64,000 bases of DNA from Gymnothorax reevesii. Taxonomy: Eukaryota > Chordata > Actinopteri > Anguilliformes > Muraenidae. A model generated the notes under the pieces. That model worked only from the letters and a program-made list of their open reading frames with translations. It ran no database searches and was not told the origin of the DNA. Location of the stretch: assembly GCA_029721435.1 (NCBI GenBank), contig CM056573.1, positions 153,099,947 through 153,163,946 on the forward strand, written 5' to 3'. The translations under genes and the position numbers were made by a program. Positions 10,191-20,255 of this stretch are shown piece by piece; position 1 is the first letter of the stretch, and each line of letters opens with the position of its first letter.

Positions 10191-11610
10191 TGTGAGGTTT
10201 TACGAAATGAGCCAAGAGCGAGAACCAGATAAATGCAAAATGGAGGCTTTATTTCTGAAGGGGGAAACCCCCCAACAGAGCTGGCAACAGTACAATGTCC
10301 ACAATCCACAAGCAGAATCCAAAGGGCAAAATCCAAAACTGTAACCAGGGCACCAATAACAAAACTCAAGGTCAGGCAAAAATGGTTCGGTACACAGGCG
10401 TGGGTTTGGTGGAGAGACAAACTCATAAGCCGTAAACAGTCCGAATCCAAATACCAGGGCAGCAAAAGACAATAGACGTGGTCGGGCAAAAATAGGTCAA
10501 AACTCACAAAGGCAATCAGATCCAGAAGGGCAAAACCAAAAACAAGTGTCAGGCAATCCAGTCAGAAAGAAAATATCACAGTGAGCAAGGCGAGGAACGT
10601 AGCACAAGACAAAGGAGTAAAGACGATCTGACAAGGAACTTCTTCTTCTTCTTCTTTTAATAATGGCTGTTACAACTAGCTTTTGTTGTATATCGCCACT
10701 TACTGTGTGGGAGTGTGCTACTCAGAGATCATTGGCAGAATAGCACACAGGCCTATACATATCTGACAAGGAACTAAAAGTGTAGACACCTTATATACAC
10801 ATCCGGGTTAAACACATGACTAGGGTAAACAGGTGTAATCAATGACATGGGAGTGACACATGAGGAAAACTAATTACATGAATTTGGCGAAATGCCGAAA
10901 CGCAGACAGGGATAACGAGACATTCCTATGAACGAATAAACGGCTCCGGTTAAGGAGTACTAAAGTGTACAGTCTAAAGAAAAGGGAAAGCAAGAGATAT
11001 AAGAGGAAACCGCAGTGGAGATAATTAGTGATAGACAAGGAGGGCGGAGATACAGATTGGGCGAATGCTGAGAGATCGTTAGTCTATTAGTATGTGCAGC
11101 TATACAATCCCGAGTGCAAGTTAGTCAGTTAGCATAAATGTACAATGTTAATCGGGGTTAGTAATTATCGAAAACAACAAACTGTTAGTAGGGTTAGTAG
11201 ATAGCATAAAGAGAGAGGAAGGAAGAAAATGAGATATGAAGAAAGATTGAAATCCCAGAAACCAGGAAATCACCCGAATGAGTGGCACGTCAGACAAGGG
11301 ACCGTGGGCAAAGACCTACACGAGACAAGACAGGGTAAACGAAGTGCAGGACTAGAAATCACAACAAGACTATGAAAGAATGGCAAGGCTATGAAACATG
11401 GCAAGACTATAAAACATGGCAAAGACATAAACAATACAAAACATGAAACATAATAAAACAAGAAATCAAACAACAAAACACAATACATAATCATGGGGAT
11501 GGTCAGGGGCAGGCAGTGGTCACTTAAACACAAAAAGCATACATGGCAAGCCAGGCACAGAACTTAAACATGGGCTAGGCAAAGCATGGGAGAGATGCAG
11601 ATTCACAACA
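10191..11610 (-). mobile_element. Solo LTR 1 (gypsy-like family)
   Basis: Flanked by the 5-bp duplication GTAAG at 10186-10190 and 11611-11615. It reads on the minus strand from TGTTGTG to CCTCACA, so it has the canonical TG...CA ends. It is 1420 bp including a 120-bp insertion with a 15-bp duplication. It is related along its length to the LTRs at 12486-14254, 25332-26570, 38398-39547 and, more distantly, to the chromovirus LTR. There is no internal retrotransposon sequence, so it is the product of LTR-LTR recombination. Confidence 0.85.
10641..10760 (-). mobile_element. 120-bp LINE-tail retro-insertion with 15-bp duplication
   Basis: A TTC-repeat (GAA tail on the minus strand) starts at about 10641, followed by about 100 bp ending at 10760. 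It is flanked by the identical 15-mer ATCTGACAAGGAACT at 10626-10640 and 10761-10775. The tail type matches the I-type LINEs nearby, so this is a severely 5'-truncated LINE (or a SINE that uses its tail) inserted by target-primed reverse transcription after the solo LTR. Confidence 0.85.
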
Positions 11611-12110
11611 GTAAGTGAATATGGGACTCTTGGACTGAATTGGATATTATCTAAACCAACTTGTGCTGCTTTTATAGTCCCTATCCATCCAAAACTCAGA
11701 GTTGCCTTCATTATGTTCCCAACAGTCTTCAGGATGGCTTTAACAGGGTGTGCATCATAATGTCCCTGAAGGTTGACCCAATACGCAACAGAAGTTTCAA
11801 TCTTCTGATCGATAATGGCAGTTCCCCCATATCGACATGCATAGCAGCTACTGGAGAAGATATAAATGCTCCACTGCATATCCTCAGTACCTGTGCCTGC
11901 TGTTGCTAAATACCGCATACATCCATAGTCAAGCTTCACTCTCATCATGGCCTGATATATATTTAACAATGACGCTCTGGTTTCTCCCCAGTCTCTTCCT
12001 GACAGGCATTTTAAAAGATTGTTAATCCTTTTACACTTATCCTTTACTTTATCAATGTGCTGCCCCCAAGTCAGCTTTTCATCAAACCACATTCCAAGGA
12101 ATCGAACCAC
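11611..12110 (-). pseudogene. LINE reverse transcriptase, thumb and connection
   Basis: Begins VRFLGMWFDEKLTWGQHIDKV, the thumb motif FLGMWFD common to LINE reverse transcriptases, and continues through SLLNIYQAMMRVKLDYG and AHPVKAILKT to PRVPYSL. At 11610 the solo LTR begins; the open frame beyond that point is LTR sequence and not part of the protein. RNase H resumes on the other side of the LTR at 10190. Confidence 0.7.
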
Positions 12111-12267
12111 ACTGACCTGCTCAATTACTTGGCCATACAGTTTCAGGGAAATCTTTGTGACGTCTGGAAAAACATATCACTTGTGTCTTCGCAACTGAAA
12201 ACTTAAAACCCCACTCATCTGCCCACTGTTCCTCCATCTCAATTGCCGCCTACAGTTTCTTCTGTAT

Positions 12268-12477
12268 TTATTGGAGATTCCGCCCCCTTACCAATAAAGC
12301 CCCATCATCCGCATATAACGATTTCCCTACACCCCGTTCAACTTGCTCAAATATATCATTGATCATGATATTAAACAGGATTGGACAACAGACACTCCCC
12401 TGCAGTGTTCCATTCTCCATGTGATATACTGTAGAATATTCTGCACCCACTTTAACTTCTACTGTTCTCCCAAACAA
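12268..12477 (-). pseudogene. LINE reverse transcriptase, palm motifs B and C
   Basis: Reads MENGTLQGSVCCPILFNIMINDIF, where the motif B core is GTLQGSVCCPILF, then GKSLYADDGALLVRG, with YADD as the metal-binding motif C. It resumes the reverse transcriptase directly after the solo LTR at 12486-14254, whose 5-bp duplication CTAGC flanks the break. Motif B normally reads G-x-P-Q-G-S; here it is G-T-L-Q-G-S, so a conserved proline is lost. Confidence 0.75.
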
Positions 12478-12485
12478 AGTCTAGC

Positions 12486-14254
12486 TGTGGGGATTTACGA
12501 AATGAACCAAGTGCGACAACCAGTAGAATACAAAAAGGAGGCTTTATTTCTGAAGGGGGAAACCCCCCAACAGAGCTGGCAACAGTACAAAGTCCGCAAT
12601 CCAAAAACAGAGTCCAAAGGGCTAAATCCAGAATCATAAACAGGGCTAGTGATGTTACCGCTGATACAAAGGCTCCGAAGCACGCTTCAAACTCGATGGA
12701 ATATTTTTCTGAAGCACTGTGCCGGAGCTTGCTTCAGATCGGGGAAAACCACGTGACTGATGACGTTCGAACCACTTTACTGCTTCATTCAGACTGAATC
12801 AGCTGACTGGTTTGGTTCGATAGGCGGAGCTTTGAAACATTGCCGCAATTCAAATGTATTTAAGATGGATGAAACAGCGCTCTGTTAGACTTTTTTATTC
12901 ATAAATAATGCCAAAGTCGCTCAAGCACACCCAGTATACACCAAGAACAATCAAAAAACAAAACAATATATTTTTTGGACAGACTAAATATTAACAGGAT
13001 TCAATGAGGCTGTGGATGTAATTATTGTTATAATATGAATCATTAAGGTAAGGAAGAAAAAAACAGACACATGTAAGACGAAGTTCGATTTCAGCTTTAT
13101 TTAAGTATTTTTCACAATACAACATACTCGAAGTGCACACGCAAGGTGCGTCAGCGTCACCTTTACAAGGCTGTACAACAATTTCTCTGCCAGCAGATGT
13201 CACCCACGTGCTCAATGAATGGAGCTTCGAGTAATGAACCAATTTTCAATACAAAGGTCCGAAAGGGTCCGAAGCTTCATAAAGCCTCGTTAGGCCATCA
13301 CTAAACAGGGCACCAATCACAAAAATCGTAGTCAGACTAAAGAGGTCAAAAAACAAGAATGCAGCAAAAGTACAGGGAATAGGCAAAGCTCGATATCAAG
13401 GACGGTCCAGTCAGAAAGATAAACACTGAGAAATCAAGGCAAGAACCGTGGCACTAGGGAGAATGATCTGACAAGAAAGTGTACCAAACAGACATCTTAT
13501 ATACACACCCGGGGTAAACACATGACCAGGGAGAACAGGTGCAATCAATGGTAACAATGATCAGGGAGAGACACATGAGGAATAAACTAATTACATGAAT
13601 TTGGCTGTAGCCAAAACACAGACAGGGATCACAAGACAAATCTAAGTACAAAACAACAGCTCCGGTTAAGGAATGCTAAAGTGCCAAGATAAAGAAAAGG
13701 AAAGCACAAAGTATAAGTGGAAATCCACAGAAACTTGCAGCAGAGATAATTAGGGATAGGCAAGGAGGCGGAGATTAGAATTGAGCGACTGCTGAGAGAT
13801 CGTTAGTCAATTAGTATGTGCAGCTATACAATCCCGAGTGCATGTTAGAAAGTTAGTAAAAATATACAATGTTAATGAGGGTTAGTAATTATCGAAAACA
13901 ACAAACTGTTAGTATGGTTAGTTGATAGTAAAAGAGAGAGGAAGGAAGCACACGAGATAATGAAGGAAGATTGAAAACCCAGAAACCAATAAATCACCCG
14001 AATGAGTGGTATGCAAGACTAGGGACCGTGGGCAAAGACCTACACAAGACAAGACACGGTAGACGAAGTGCAATGCATGGAAATGAAAACATGGCATGAA
14101 ATAATAATAAAACATGAAATACAAATTACCAAAAAACACAATACATGATCCTAAGAATGGTCAGACATATGCAGTGGTCACTAAACAAAATCAAACAACA
14201 TGGCAAAGCCAGGCACAGAACTTAAACATGACATGCAGAAACGGAATCACAACA
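12486..14254 (-). mobile_element. Solo LTR 2 (gypsy-like family), carrying a hAT MITE
   Basis: Flanked by CTAGC at 12481-12485 and 14255-14259, with TG...CA ends on the minus strand. Removing the 657-bp hAT insert and its 8-bp duplication leaves about 1104 bp, close to the other LTRs of the family. It interrupts the reverse transcriptase of the I-clade LINE between motif A and motif B. Confidence 0.85.
12647..13303. mobile_element. Non-autonomous hAT element (657 bp)
   Basis: Flanked by an exact 8-bp duplication AACAGGGC (12639-12646 and 13304-13311), the target size of hAT transposons. The ends are inverted: TAGTGATG on the left, CATCACTA on the right. Subterminal GAAGC-type repeats (GGCTCCGAAGC on the left, GTCCGAAGCTTC on the right) are also inverted. 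No transposase frame is present, so it depends on another element. Confidence 0.85.
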
Positions 14255-14447
14255 CTAGCACCCAGTTGTTTCGTACAATTTTCCATTCACCCCTAATTTA
14301 TTGAGTTTGATAAGTAGTCCCTCTTTCCACAATATATCATATGCTTTCTCGATATCAAAAAATACCGCAACCACCATTTCTCTGTTGGTCTGAGCTTTCC
14401 TTATAACAGACTACAGACACAACACATTATCCACTGTCCCTCTTCCT

Positions 14448-14693
14448 TTATGGAATCCACTTTGATAATTTGAAAAAAAGGTTTTTACTCTCTCGAAAGT
14501 GTGTCAGCCTCTCTGTCACCATCCGTTCCATAGTTTTCCCTAACTGTGATGTCAGTGCGATGGGCCTATAACTAGAGGGATTTGATGCTTCTTTACCCAG
14601 TTTTATTATTGGTATTAGAACGGATTTTGCCAGTGTCTTATTGAATGCTCTTAATACTGCTTCTACCGCACCGCCTGTCATATGAGCTAACAT
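14448..14693 (-). pseudogene. LINE reverse transcriptase, fingers domain
   Basis: The 81-residue frame contains LAKSVLIPIIKLGKEASNPSSYRPIALTSQLGKTMERMVTERL split across the usual motif: VLIPIIKLGK, SSYRPIALTS and LGKTMERMV. SYRPIxLTS is the conserved fingers motif of non-LTR reverse transcriptases. The continuation (palm motif A) lies at about 14447-14260 in broken frames and is cut at 14254 by a solo LTR. Confidence 0.75.
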
Positions 14694-14956
14694 ACTGTAA
14701 CATATTCGATCTCTTCCTGGTGCCGTTTGTTGCGCCCTTAAAATTGCTCTCCTCAGTTCAAATAGTGTAATGGCAAATCCATGTCCTCCCCTGATGACAC
14801 CCTCCAGTCTGTAAGCCCTACATTTTGCGCGAGGATATTGACTCTACACTGCTTAGCCTTTGCAGATAAATTTTCTGAGCTGTGAATCTTCACAAATGTT
14901 TTCGCTAGAAGCTTTGCCTTTTCCACACCACCTATTGCTGTCACGTTATTGCTATG

Positions 14957-15220
14957 CTACACAGGTATTTCAAAGTTTCTCCTTATGCCATTCATTCTTC
15001 GAATCATTCCCCTCACTTCCGCCAACTGTGTTTCTCTTCCAATTTTATTGAAGTATTGCCTCCAGTATGTCCGTTTTGCTGATCTTATTGTTTTCCGCAC
15101 CACTGTTTGTGCCCTTTTGTACTGAACCAATGTGTCTAGAGTGTGGTGAGCTTTCAACTGTCTAAATGTTCTTTTTCTCATTTTAATTGCTTTACTACAG
15201 TTATCATCCCACCATGGCAC
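14957..15220 (-). pseudogene. LINE ORF2 linker before reverse transcriptase
   Basis: Reads MPWWDDNCSKAIKMRKRTFR and then KRAQTVVRKTIRSAKRTYWR, the W-W-D-x-x-C plus basic helix pattern that follows the endonuclease in I-, jockey- and R1-like LINEs. It overlaps the fused frame upstream by about 40 bases in another reading frame, so one indel lies near 15180-15220. Below it, 14944-14753 (KLLAKTFVKIHSSENLSAKA) continues the linker towards the fingers domain. Confidence 0.65.
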
Positions 15221-15675
15221 ATTCTTCCTTCATTTAATTCCCTTTTTGGAATATTTTCTTCTGCTGTCTGTATCAACAATGTTGATGTCAAATCAGTTTT
15301 CCATTCATTTCCTCTGCATTTGTCCCATTCCCTTCCATGAGTCTTCCAATAGATTCCCACCAACTTGGATATCGACCTTGTCAACCGAATTGGGTTCCAC
15401 TCAACAAACGACGCTCCGTCCTGAGAAAGTTTGACGCTAACTTTATATTCCTCACTCTGCCTTGCTGCCGGAGTCATACATTCCTCACTGTCAGTCCCTT
15501 CTGTATTAAGGCTATCATCTTGCTGTCTCTGTTTTTTCCATTTTCTCCAACTCCAACTATCATCCTTCCCGCCAGCTACTTCAATTCCTCCCATCTCACT
15601 TCCTGATCCGTCACTTCCCTCTGCCATCTCCTGCTCATGCTCAGTCCAGCTGTTGCCAACCGCCCCAACCAGCAA
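15178..15675 (-). pseudogene. LINE ORF1 N-terminus fused to ORF2 linker (internal deletion)
   Basis: One 165-residue open frame begins with an acidic, low-complexity leader (MAEGSDGSGSEMGG, EECMTPAARQSEEYKVSVKL) and the phrase WNPIRLTRSISKLVG, the style of an I-type ORF1 N-terminus. It then changes into a segment ending AEENIPKRELNEGRMCHGG, typical of the ORF2 linker that precedes reverse transcriptase (next frame starts MPWWDDNC). The zinc knuckles and the whole endonuclease are absent. The simplest reading is an in-frame internal deletion or template switch joining ORF1 to ORF2. The product, if made, would lack endonuclease. Confidence 0.55.
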
Positions 15676-15800
15676 AATCTAGTGCCTTGCGCGACTACAG
15701 TTTCAGCACCTTGTCAATGTAACAGCTCTGATAAAACAAATCTAAACAGAACTCAGGAGCAAACACACACACAAGGACTGCACTGGCGGCCATCTTGACT

Positions 15801-16061
15801 CAAACTCAGATCTTAACTGGCAGCCGTCTTGTGACTTGCCAAAGGGGTTCAGAAACTTTGATCTCTTGTAACAGATAGGCAAAATTTTCCTATGTCATTG
15901 CATTTCCAATTAAGTAAAGTACCTGCAGCCCAAATTTCATTGATTTTCAATGATAAATAAAAAAGTTATGGCTGCCACAAACATGAGAAACATGGAAAAA
16001 GTAATACCTGAGGAAATCAATGGAAAATGCATTAGACCACAATGAAAAGTTAAGTTCAGTC
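15801..16061. other. Unassigned spacer
   Basis: Short AT-rich stretch between the LINE 5' end and a MITE. I see no gene or repeat structure. Confidence 0.4.
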
Positions 16062-16064
16062 TTA

Positions 16065-16502
16065 TGCTGGGTTTACGCATAATGACGACAAGTCACGAAT
16101 GCCATGAATCTAAATTGAATTTGATGATTAGGGGCAGAGGTGTCATGCGTCATTCAGTTCAGTTCTTGACAGCTTTTGTGTCGATTCGTAATGACGCATG
16201 ACTGTATGGGCGCAAAGAATGGCAAGAATACACTACGAATGCTGTCATGCTCTATTACGAATCACCACTAATCACCATGAATCGATACGCTCAGTTGCGA
16301 ACTCCACGAATCGAGGGTGATTTGTGACATGCGTGGAAGATTTTTTGGCAGCCAAAAACATACTTCATGAATATCACGAATGTCACATGCTGTTAAGAAC
16401 CCTATTCAGATGTGTTAAGTCACATTACGAATGTCACAAATGTGACACGAATGACGGGAAAATGATATTCGTAACGTATCGTGCCTATGTGTAAACCCAG
16501 CA
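16065..16502. mobile_element. Harbinger-like MITE (438 bp)
   Basis: Terminal inverted repeats TGCTGGGTTTAC / GTAAACCCAGCA are flanked by TTA at 16062-16064 and 16503-16505, the 3-bp T-W-A target typical of PIF/Harbinger elements. The interior is filled with many short repeats of the type CACGAATG, ATGACGCATG and AATGTCAC in both orientations. There is no transposase frame. Confidence 0.75.
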
Positions 16503-16505
16503 TTA

Positions 16506-17460
16506 GTCTGTGGCTTACGTCCATTTTTCAGACTGTATTGTCTGAATATTCAAATGTTTATCACTTTCCTGGAGTGAAAAGCGTAAATTTCATCATCACA
16601 GTTGCTTTTAAATCATGATTTTATGGCAAAATTCAGTTTTTAATCTTTGTAGCAATTAGTGATTATTAAAGGTGGGTTACTATAGAATATTTTTATTTAA
16701 AAAAAATGTTTGGAAAAATAATCAAATTTTGCCCATTTAACCCCAGATCACCCCTTAAATTGGTACAAGCCTAAATGGATTTGTCTCCTTTGCTCCATCG
16801 ATAGCCGTTGCATATTCAACAGTGGCAGCAGAATCATGATAGTTTCCCTTGCTAAGCCTCTTACACTCAAACACCCACTGTACCGGAGGCAGTCATTACG
16901 CATAATAATTACAGGATGTTTCCTAATAGTATCATGGTAATACAGCATATCCTCTTAAAGGGAAGAAACTCAGCGAAAATTTCACGATGACCATTTTTAC
17001 CTAAACTGAACACAATTCAAACACCAAGCAAGTCAATAAGCATGTACCAAAACATAGGATAAAATAATATCAGTGCTCCAAGGCTAGCGTTTCTACTGGA
17101 TGTATGCTATGCATACAAACCATACATCAAATGAAAGAGGAAAGTCTTCCGAATCCAATGATATAAGCATTGTCATTTTAAATTTACACCACACTCAAAG
17201 AACAGCAGGCATATACTTTACATTCTACAGCGACGAGGAAAAAATTTTCCTTACCTTTCCTTAACTTTGCTTTTTGTAATAAAAAAAGATTCAAGGGTAA
17301 ATCTGCGCTGTCTGTTGTTAGCACATTGTGTTTGTGTAATATTGAAACTGCATCTCCCAGTCTCCATGCACATTTCTTTCTTGGGCACTGCTTCCAAAGA
17401 GGACAAGCCCTGAGCATTCCCATTGGACCAATGTATTTTCTCTACTGTGATTGGCTTGTA
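16506..17460. repeat. Interspersed repeat, paralogous to 27770-28420
   Basis: From about 16860 to 17430 this aligns by eye along its whole length with 27770-28420 (shared stretches include AACATAGGATAAAAT and AAAGAACAGCAGGCATA). A shorter, more distant relative lies at about 41170-41520. It is probably a DNA-transposon remnant; the family could not be named. No open frame of note. It lacks the hAT MITE present in the 28-kb copy. Confidence 0.6.
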
Positions 17461-18647
17461 ACGTGATCAATTATGTCTGTCCCCTGGGAGAAGTGGGGAG
17501 ACATATTATTTTAGGCTTGGATTCTGTTCATGTCCGCACTTTTTTTCTGGACCGTAACTCCAAAACCATTCGCATGATTTAAAAGAAACATTGCATACTT
17601 AGTACTCAGGTCCTATCACCACAAGGATCTATCTAGGGGCCCCTGCTATTTGCACTTTTTATTAACGATTTGATATTCCCTGAAAGTGGAGTGTCTGTTC
17701 AGTTAAAATAAGGTATATTTCAGAATTCAGATATTACTGTGTTCGTGAGGTGTACTTGCTCCTTATAAGTGTTGAAATGGGTTCGTGAGCTTTGAAGAGG
17801 GGACTGGTAGCTTTCATTACAGGGTGAATGTTTTGACCGTTTAATTAGCAGTTTATTTAATGCGTGTTTGTGCTGGCTTTGAAGAGAAATGGCCAAAACT
17901 CTAAACTTTATTATGGAGAAAAGGCACGTTCGTATTTGGAGAGGTTACTGGTGACCACTGATATTCAACTGCACTATTATTGATAAATTCATACTTAACT
18001 CAACCAGAAAATCATTCGTTCATATTAAATTTCATGCCTTAAAGCTTTAATTGTGTTAAATTCGTGATTTTTTAAATGATTTGACAGCAAATCATTTTGA
18101 GACTTTGGGGAGACACTTGGGTAGCTGTATAATTTGGCTAATAGCATGTAGGTAATCTAGAATGTAATGTTGAAGATGAATTCTACTTGTGCTCAAGGAG
18201 TTTATGATACCATAAATGTATAGTTTTAAGCCCCAGCAGTTTTTCAATCGTCAGAATTATTTTTTTTGCAATTTCAATGGTGAATTCTCATGAAGATTTT
18301 TTATGTTTGCTGCTCATTTTCTCTACCAAAATCATGAAAATAAACTGAAATACAATGTAATTCTAAATGCTGTAAGTGTCTTTCCTGAATTGAGCCACAT
18401 TTTTCCTCTTTGTGAAGCTTAAATCTTGAATTATACAGCATTAAAGTGGGTAACCCATAAATAGCCAAATTTGGCTTCTGCACAAAGTGGTTAATGTTAG
18501 TTTTTCAGGTAGTTGCCTCAAATGTTTTGGAATCAAAACTTCATGTGTTTTAACTAGTAGTATTTAGTGGTATCTGAGAAAACAGAAAACAAAGTCACGG
18601 AGAAAACAAGTCATATTGTGCATAAACTTGGGTTTTGGTTGCAATAA
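17461..18647. other. Unassigned, possibly intronic
   Basis: AT-rich, no coding sequence recognised and no clear repeats. It lies upstream of a Ly6-family last exon and may be intron or intergenic DNA. Confidence 0.4.
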
Positions 18648-18722
18648 TTGAAGCACTGATTGCTAAAACCCCACAAGTCAAGTCAAGTGTGACTTATGGG
18701 GTTTTAGTAATAGGTGCTTCAA
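18648..18722. other. Imperfect hairpin, 33-bp arms, 9-nt loop
   Basis: The left arm 18648-18680 and right arm 18690-18722 are inverted copies with about 4 mismatches in 33 positions, sharing GCTAAAACCCCA-type sequence. The size (75 nt, near-complete stem, small loop) resembles an animal pre-miRNA, but a tiny fold-back transposon is equally possible. No expression evidence can be read from DNA. Confidence 0.6.
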
Positions 18723-18729
18723 TTACATA

Positions 18730-19720
18730 GCCATGTAATCCACGTAGCATAGGTAAATGTTCAATAGATACCAAGATAGTATGGAGCTGCATACAGAAGT
18801 GGTGAAAAACCTTCTGGATTTTATCTGTACACCAATATGAATACCAGCATGGATTGAATCTTGCATCGAATAGAACTCTGCTGCACAGAAAACTAGATCT
18901 TGATGCACAATTACATGCACATGGTGTCCACGTCGCATAGGTAATTGTCAAATAGATCCCAATAGATCCCAAGATCCCAAAATGGTAGATAACTGCTTAT
19001 TCTGCATACAGGAGTGGTTGCAAACCTTTTGCATTTTATCAGTGTATCAATATGGATTGAATCTTACATGGAATAGAACACTGCTGCACAGAAAACTAGA
19101 TCTTTGCACATTATTCTTTACAGACATGGTGTCCATGTAGCATAGGTAAATGTTGAATACTGCCACTTTATGTTGGAATTTTATTTTGCATTTCTAATGG
19201 TTCTAAATGGTTGGTAAATTGTTTGTGTTAATTTCATTACAATATGCAATGAACCTTACTTAAAATGGAACTCATATTACAGAAAACTAGATTTTGTTGT
19301 GGATTAACTCGGACACAGTGTCCATGTAGCATGGGTATGACTATTCAGTGGCATTTGAAAGGCACTTTGAACAAACATTGAGTGATTATATGAGTTAAAG
19401 TTCATAAATATCTGCTTGTAAGGGATGTCAACTTGTTGTGGATGACCACAAACTAGTTATTTTCTTGTATTGTACCATTGAAATAAAAATTGGAAAGTTG
19501 ATGACCATATTAAAGCAACCTGCAACCATTGATACCACAAACTCATGTATCTGTATTCCATTTTTATGGTTTGTAATGCTGTCTTTTGTTTAGTGTAATT
19601 AAAATAAATCCTAAAGGAGATTATTTTACCACAACACCATTAAGAGTATGAGAGATTCTTTTTTTTATAAACGGCCATCAATTACTGAAATGGTGTCCAT
19701 GTAGCATAGGTATTTTGGAA
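18730..19720. repeat. Degenerate ~190-bp tandem repeat
   Basis: The block TCC(A/A)(T/C)GT(A/C)GCATAGGTA recurs at 18739, 18926, 19130, 19319 and 19692, spacings of about 187, 204, 189 and 373 (twice 187). A second shared block, AGAAAACTAGAT, precedes it at 18884, 19091 and 19281. So five visible monomers, with the motif lost from one. It lies directly upstream of the Ly6 exon, probably within an intron. Confidence 0.7.
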
Positions 19721-19962
19721 ATGCTCAATCTGCAATGGCATCGCAACAAAGTTTTTCCTGAAAAAGATACAGAGTTTTGGTTTTCTTTTATGATAAAAGG
19801 GGTTGTTTGGCTAATAGAAAATCATATTCAACTGGATCTACAGCCATTCTGAAATTTTGACTTCCATGTCGCACTTTTGCTCCCAATTTCCTGGAGGTAC
19901 CCATAGGAACTTATGTGTAGTTTTTCACCAATGTTTTTCTTACTCTCCTATTCTTTTTACAG

Positions 19963-20165
19963 TGTCTTCTGGTGGGGTGAATTTGATGCTGAAAGGATGT
20001 GCATCCCAAAGCGTCTGCTCCGGATTTGTGAATGCTCAAATTGGGAACATTTTTGTGAACTCGAGCTGCTGTGAGGGAAACATGTGCAACAATGCGCAGC
20101 ACCTCCGGCAGAGAATTTCCTTCCTTGCCCTTGTGCCTCTGGTCTATTTCATCCTCTTCAGCTAA
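19963..20165 (+). CDS. Ly6/uPAR-family protein, last exon (partial gene)
   Basis: A pyrimidine-rich acceptor (TTCTTTTTACAG) ends at 19962 and the exon opens in the frame of VSSGGVNLMLKGCASQSVC. It carries the end of a three-finger Ly6/uPAR domain: spaced cysteines, then the hallmark C-terminal CCEGNMCN (paired cysteines and C-N), followed by a short linker, and a hydrophobic tail ISFLALVPLVYFILFS that ends at the stop, the pattern of a GPI-anchor signal. Ly6 proteins are small secreted or membrane-tethered proteins at the cell surface. The exon starts with a split codon (2 nt). Earlier exons (signal peptide and first finger) were not recognised upstream, perhaps because they are short or outside the window. 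Whether the gene is intact is unknown. Confidence 0.75.
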
Positions 20166-20249
20166 GTTGCACGTTGCTGTGCTAAGCCCTCACCCCCTAG
20201 CAATTGTGTGTCACCCAATTTTCCATCTCTATCCCTTCACCCGCCTCAT

Positions 20250-20255
20250 AATAAA
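20250..20255 (+). terminator. Polyadenylation signal of the Ly6-like gene
   Basis: AATAAA lies 85 bp after the stop codon at 20163-20165, a normal distance for a vertebrate 3' end. A second AATAAA follows at about 20587. Confidence 0.6.

Larger units (their letters stand above)
9086..15800 (-). mobile_element. I-clade LINE with RNase H, split by two solo LTRs
   Basis: On the minus strand, from about 15800: a 5' leader, an ORF1 N-terminus fused to the ORF2 linker (15675-15178), linker (15220-14957), reverse transcriptase (14693-14448, then 12477-12268 and 12110-11620 beyond inserted DNA), RNase H (10215-9646), a C-terminal region with a cysteine/histidine motif (about 9440-9260) and a GAA-repeat tail (9092-9110). 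An RNase H domain after the reverse transcriptase is diagnostic of the I group of LINEs. The element is interrupted by solo LTRs at 12486-14254 and 10191-11610, each flanked by a 5-bp duplication of LINE sequence, so the LINE is older than both. Confidence 0.8.

Noticed and set aside
15711..15728. Match between this site (TTGTCAATGTAACA) and 9078-9091 (TTGTCGATGTAACA) as a LINE target-site duplication
   Set aside because: It is better explained as homologous 5' leader sequence of two related LINE copies, since both lie just upstream of ORF1 starts.
18730..19720. CRISPR-like array because of regularly spaced repeats
   Set aside because: Whole ~190-bp monomers are related, not just short repeats with unique spacers, and the genome is eukaryotic.
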